A stretch of DNA of 64,000 nucleotides. Source: a bacterium. GTDB lineage: Bacteria > KSB1 > UBA2214. Shown here one piece after another: positions 61,960 through 64,000 of the stretch. Positions within the stretch are counted from its first letter, which is position 1; each line of letters opens with the position of its first letter. Under the pieces are notes generated by a model. The model made no database searches, was not told the DNA's origin, and worked only from the letters and a program-made list of their open reading frames with translations. The stretch is from contig JAKQKF010000482.1 of the NCBI GenBank assembly GCA_029560815.1, forward strand, positions 1-64,000. The letters run 5' to 3'. Both the position numbers and the translations under genes were made by a program.

Positions 61960-64000
61960 ATGGACGAACTAACCAACACCAACCTGTCCGCCGCTGAGGA
62001 TGGACAAGAGATTCCAAAGCAGGAAGAGGTCATCCCGGAGACGGCCGCCTCTGAACTAGAGTTCGCAGCTGCAGAAGAACCGGTCCAGGCTCCAGTTGCC
62101 GTTGAAGAACCGGCGCAAGCCCCGGCAGCCGCGCCTGTCCTGGCGACGGCTTCGCAGGAGCCCACACTGGCATCCCTCGACCTGCTCGAAAATGAGTACT
62201 CACCGCAGGAACGCGAGAGCCTTGAAAAGCTCTACGAAGAGACCCTCACCGATTTTGTCTCCGGTGTTGTCGTCACCGGCAAGGTACTCGCCATCAACGA
62301 AAAGGAAGTGGCTGTTGATATCGGCTTCAAGTCGGAGGGGACCATCCCCCTCGAGGAGTTTGCCGATCCCAGGGAGATCAATGTTGGTGACAATATACAG
62401 GTCTTCATCGACAACATCGAAGACGCTGAGGGCAGTCTTATTCTGTCGAAAAAGAAAGCCGACTTTATGCGCGTCTGGGAGATGGTCAACACCTCCTATG
62501 AAAAAGGTGAGATCATCCAGGGCCGCTGCACCCGCCGCATCAAGGGCGGTATTGTCGTCGATCTCTCCGGCGTCGATGCCTTCCTGCCGGGTTCTCAGAT
62601 CGATGTCCGTCCGATCAGGGATTTCGATGCGCTGATCGGTCAGACCATGGATTTCAAAATCGTCAAGATCAACAACCTGCGCAAGAATATTGTCGTTTCT
62701 CACCGCGTCCTGGTGGAAGAGGCGATGAAAGGCCAGCGCGAAAAGATCCTCGAAGATCTGCAGAAAGGCCAGATCCTCGAAGGGGCCGTCAAGAATATCA
62801 CCGATTTCGGTGTTTTTATCGATCTCGGCGGCGTCGACGGCCTGCTCCACATCAACGACCTCTCCTGGGGCCGCGTGGCGCATCCCTCCGAAGTGGTTGC
62901 TCTGGACGAGAAGATCAAGGTGGTCGTCCTCGATTTCAACGAGGACAAAGACCGCATATCCCTCGGCCTCAAGCAGCTCCAGCCCCATCCGTGGGAGGAT
63001 GTCGAGAACAAGTACCCGGTCGGTTCGACCATCCGCGGCAAGGTTGTCAGCATCTCCGATTATGGCGCTTTCGTCGAACTCGAAAAGGGTGTCGAAGGTC
63101 TCATCCATATCTCCGAGATGTCCTGGACCCAGCATATCAAACATCCCTCCAAGGTCCTCTCCGTGGGCGAAATGGTGGATGCCAAGGTGCTCAATATCCA
63201 GAAAGAGGAGCGCAAGATCTCCCTGGGCCTCAAACAGCTCGAACCGGATCCCTGGCAGACCCTGTCGGAGCGCTACCCGGTCGGCTCGCGTCATAAGGGC
63301 AAGGTTCGCAACCTCACCAACTTTGGCGCTTTTGTCGAGCTGGAAGACGGCATCGACGGCCTGATCCATATTTCCGACCTCTCCTGGACCAAGAAGATCC
63401 GCCATCCTGGCGAAGTTGTCAAGAAGGGCGACGATATCGATGTGGTTGTCCTTAATGTCGACCGCGACAATCGCCGCATTTCGCTGGGCTACAAGCAGAC
63501 TCAGGATAATCCCTGGGACTTTTTCGAAGACAAGTATCACCCGGGCGCCCTCGTTGAGGGCAAGGTGGTGCGGCTGATCGAAAAGGGGCTGATCGTTGAG
63601 CTGCCCGATTCCGTCGACGGCTTTGTTCCCATGTCCCAGCTCGCCAAGGACAATCTCAGCAAGCCGGCCGACGCCTATCAGATCGATGACGCCCTCACCC
63701 TCGCCGTGATCGAATTCAACAAGGAGAACAAAAAGATCGTTCTCTCCGAAAAGAATGCGGTCAAGATGGAAAACCGGGAAGCCAAGGCTGCCGCTGCTGC
63801 CGAAAAGGCCGCGGCCGAAGCAGAACCGGTCCCGCCGGCGGAGGAGCAATCCACCGCTGCTGAAGAGCATGAGCAGCCCGCCGAAAAGTCGGCTGCTGCT
63901 GAGCCTGAAGCCGAAACCGGCGCTGAAGAGCCGGCAGCTGATGAATCCGCCGCCGAAAGCGGTGCGGAAGAGTCGGCTGAAGAGAAACCCAAGCGCGCTC
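61960..64000 (+). CDS. rpsA: 30S ribosomal protein S1 (3' end beyond window)
   Basis: About 680 codons are visible. An acidic N-terminal extension (1-95) precedes six S1 OB-fold repeats at roughly 98-168, 183-250, 268-340, 353-425, 440-512 and 527-597. Repeats 3 to 5 show the clearest GxVxNxTxFGxFV-type signature (KNITDFGVFIDLGG, SISDYGAFVELEKG). From about 605 an Ala/Glu-rich tail runs off the window. S1 helps mRNAs onto the 30S subunit. AAAAGGAG lies 11 to 12 bases upstream of ATG 61960. TTGACC at 61914 may be a -35, but no good -10 follows. Confidence 0.95.
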   Translation, partial: MDELTNTNLSAAEDGQEIPKQEEVIPETAASELEFAAAEEPVQAPVAVEEPAQAPAAAPVLATASQEPTLASLDLLENEYSPQERESLEKLYEETLTDFVSGVVVTGKVLAINEKEVAVDIGFKSEGTIPLEEFADPREINVGDNIQVFIDNIEDAEGSLILSKKKADFMRVWEMVNTSYEKGEIIQGRCTRRIKGGIVVDLSGVDAFLPGSQIDVRPIRDFDALIGQTMDFKIVKINNLRKNIVVSHRVLVEEAMKGQREKILEDLQKGQILEGAVKNITDFGVFIDLGGVDGLLHINDLSWGRVAHPSEVVALDEKIKVVVLDFNEDKDRISLGLKQLQPHPWEDVENKYPVGSTIRGKVVSISDYGAFVELEKGVEGLIHISEMSWTQHIKHPSKVLSVGEMVDAKVLNIQKEERKISLGLKQLEPDPWQTLSERYPVGSRHKGKVRNLTNFGAFVELEDGIDGLIHISDLSWTKKIRHPGEVVKKGDDIDVVVLNVDRDNRRISLGYKQTQDNPWDFFEDKYHPGALVEGKVVRLIEKGLIVELPDSVDGFVPMSQLAKDNLSKPADAYQIDDALTLAVIEFNKENKKIVLSEKNAVKMENREAKAAAAAEKAAAEAEPVPPAEEQSTAAEEHEQPAEKSAAAEPEAETGAEEPAADESAAESGAEESAEEKPKRA

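Noticed and set aside
62200..63870. A 556-codon minus-strand frame opposite rpsA, and similar ones opposite the symporter (43305-45038) and the TPR gene (19945-21579)
   Set aside because: All mirror strongly supported genes in the complementary frame and encode compositionally odd, motif-free products.

Overview
The window is a gene-dense, high-GC bacterial chromosome segment with no phage, insertion sequence, plasmid or CRISPR signal. Almost every gene belongs to a recognisable bacterial family. Several features point to the FCB side of the tree (Bacteroidota, Calditrichota, KSB1-like candidate phyla): a YPNPFN-type C-terminal secretion/FlgD-like domain (31.6 to 29.6 kb, minus strand), an S46 dipeptidyl-peptidase, a surface repeat protein of the LA_2272 kind, and promoters whose -10 box reads TAnnTT. 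The phylum assignment is an inference. No rRNA is present to settle it.

Region by region. 0 to 6 kb: tail of a TPR-like gene, a Tat-exported Gfo/Idh/MocA oxidoreductase, a 16-residue-repeat surface protein, a DUF5060-type lipoprotein and galactose mutarotase. 6 to 14 kb: a leftward pair (RlmI-like methyltransferase, RmuC), then a Tyr-rich outer-membrane barrel, glycogen branching enzyme and a GH3 beta-glucosidase. 14 to 26 kb: CPBP protease, MltG, UvrD/PcrA, a 1229-residue TPR protein, NadC, a ClpX-like unfoldase without zinc finger, and UvrC. 26 to 33 kb: a small exported protein, a three-gene transhydrogenase (PntAA-AB-B), then a leftward operon with a fold-III PLP decarboxylase and a DUF362 membrane protein.

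33 to 43 kb: housekeeping genes radA-tgt-yajC-fmt-PASTA-rpe, a cold-shock gene, an unknown protein, xer-birA-coaX, then a leftward solitary RnfB-like ferredoxin and an Nfu scaffold. 43 to 48 kb: sodium/solute symporter, small membrane protein, galactokinase and two unknown proteins. 48 to 53.6 kb: a regulator with a catalytically ruined AAA+ domain, S46 peptidase, TlpA-like thioredoxin lipoprotein and GDPD. 53.6 to 64 kb: tRNA-His and tRNA-Glu, a GT2/phosphoglycosyltransferase fusion, accA, a Trm112-like zinc protein, an HNH protein, scpA-scpB-rluB, cmk-ispH and rpsA, which runs off the end.

Genes that plausibly work together are the galactose set (symporter, GalK, GalM) with exported glycan enzymes; the peptide and redox envelope functions around 50 kb; and DNA repair (RmuC, UvrD, UvrC, RadA).

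The strongest pattern not explained by individual genes is a shared promoter architecture. Eleven intergenic sites, on both strands, fit TTGnnn-N17-TAnnTT with an invariant 17-base spacer. One of them sits so close to radA that its mRNA is predicted to be leaderless. Other points of interest are the degenerate NtrC-like regulator, the truncated phosphoglycosyltransferase fusion, the zinc-finger-less ClpX relative, and the Trm112 protein with an extra cysteine module.
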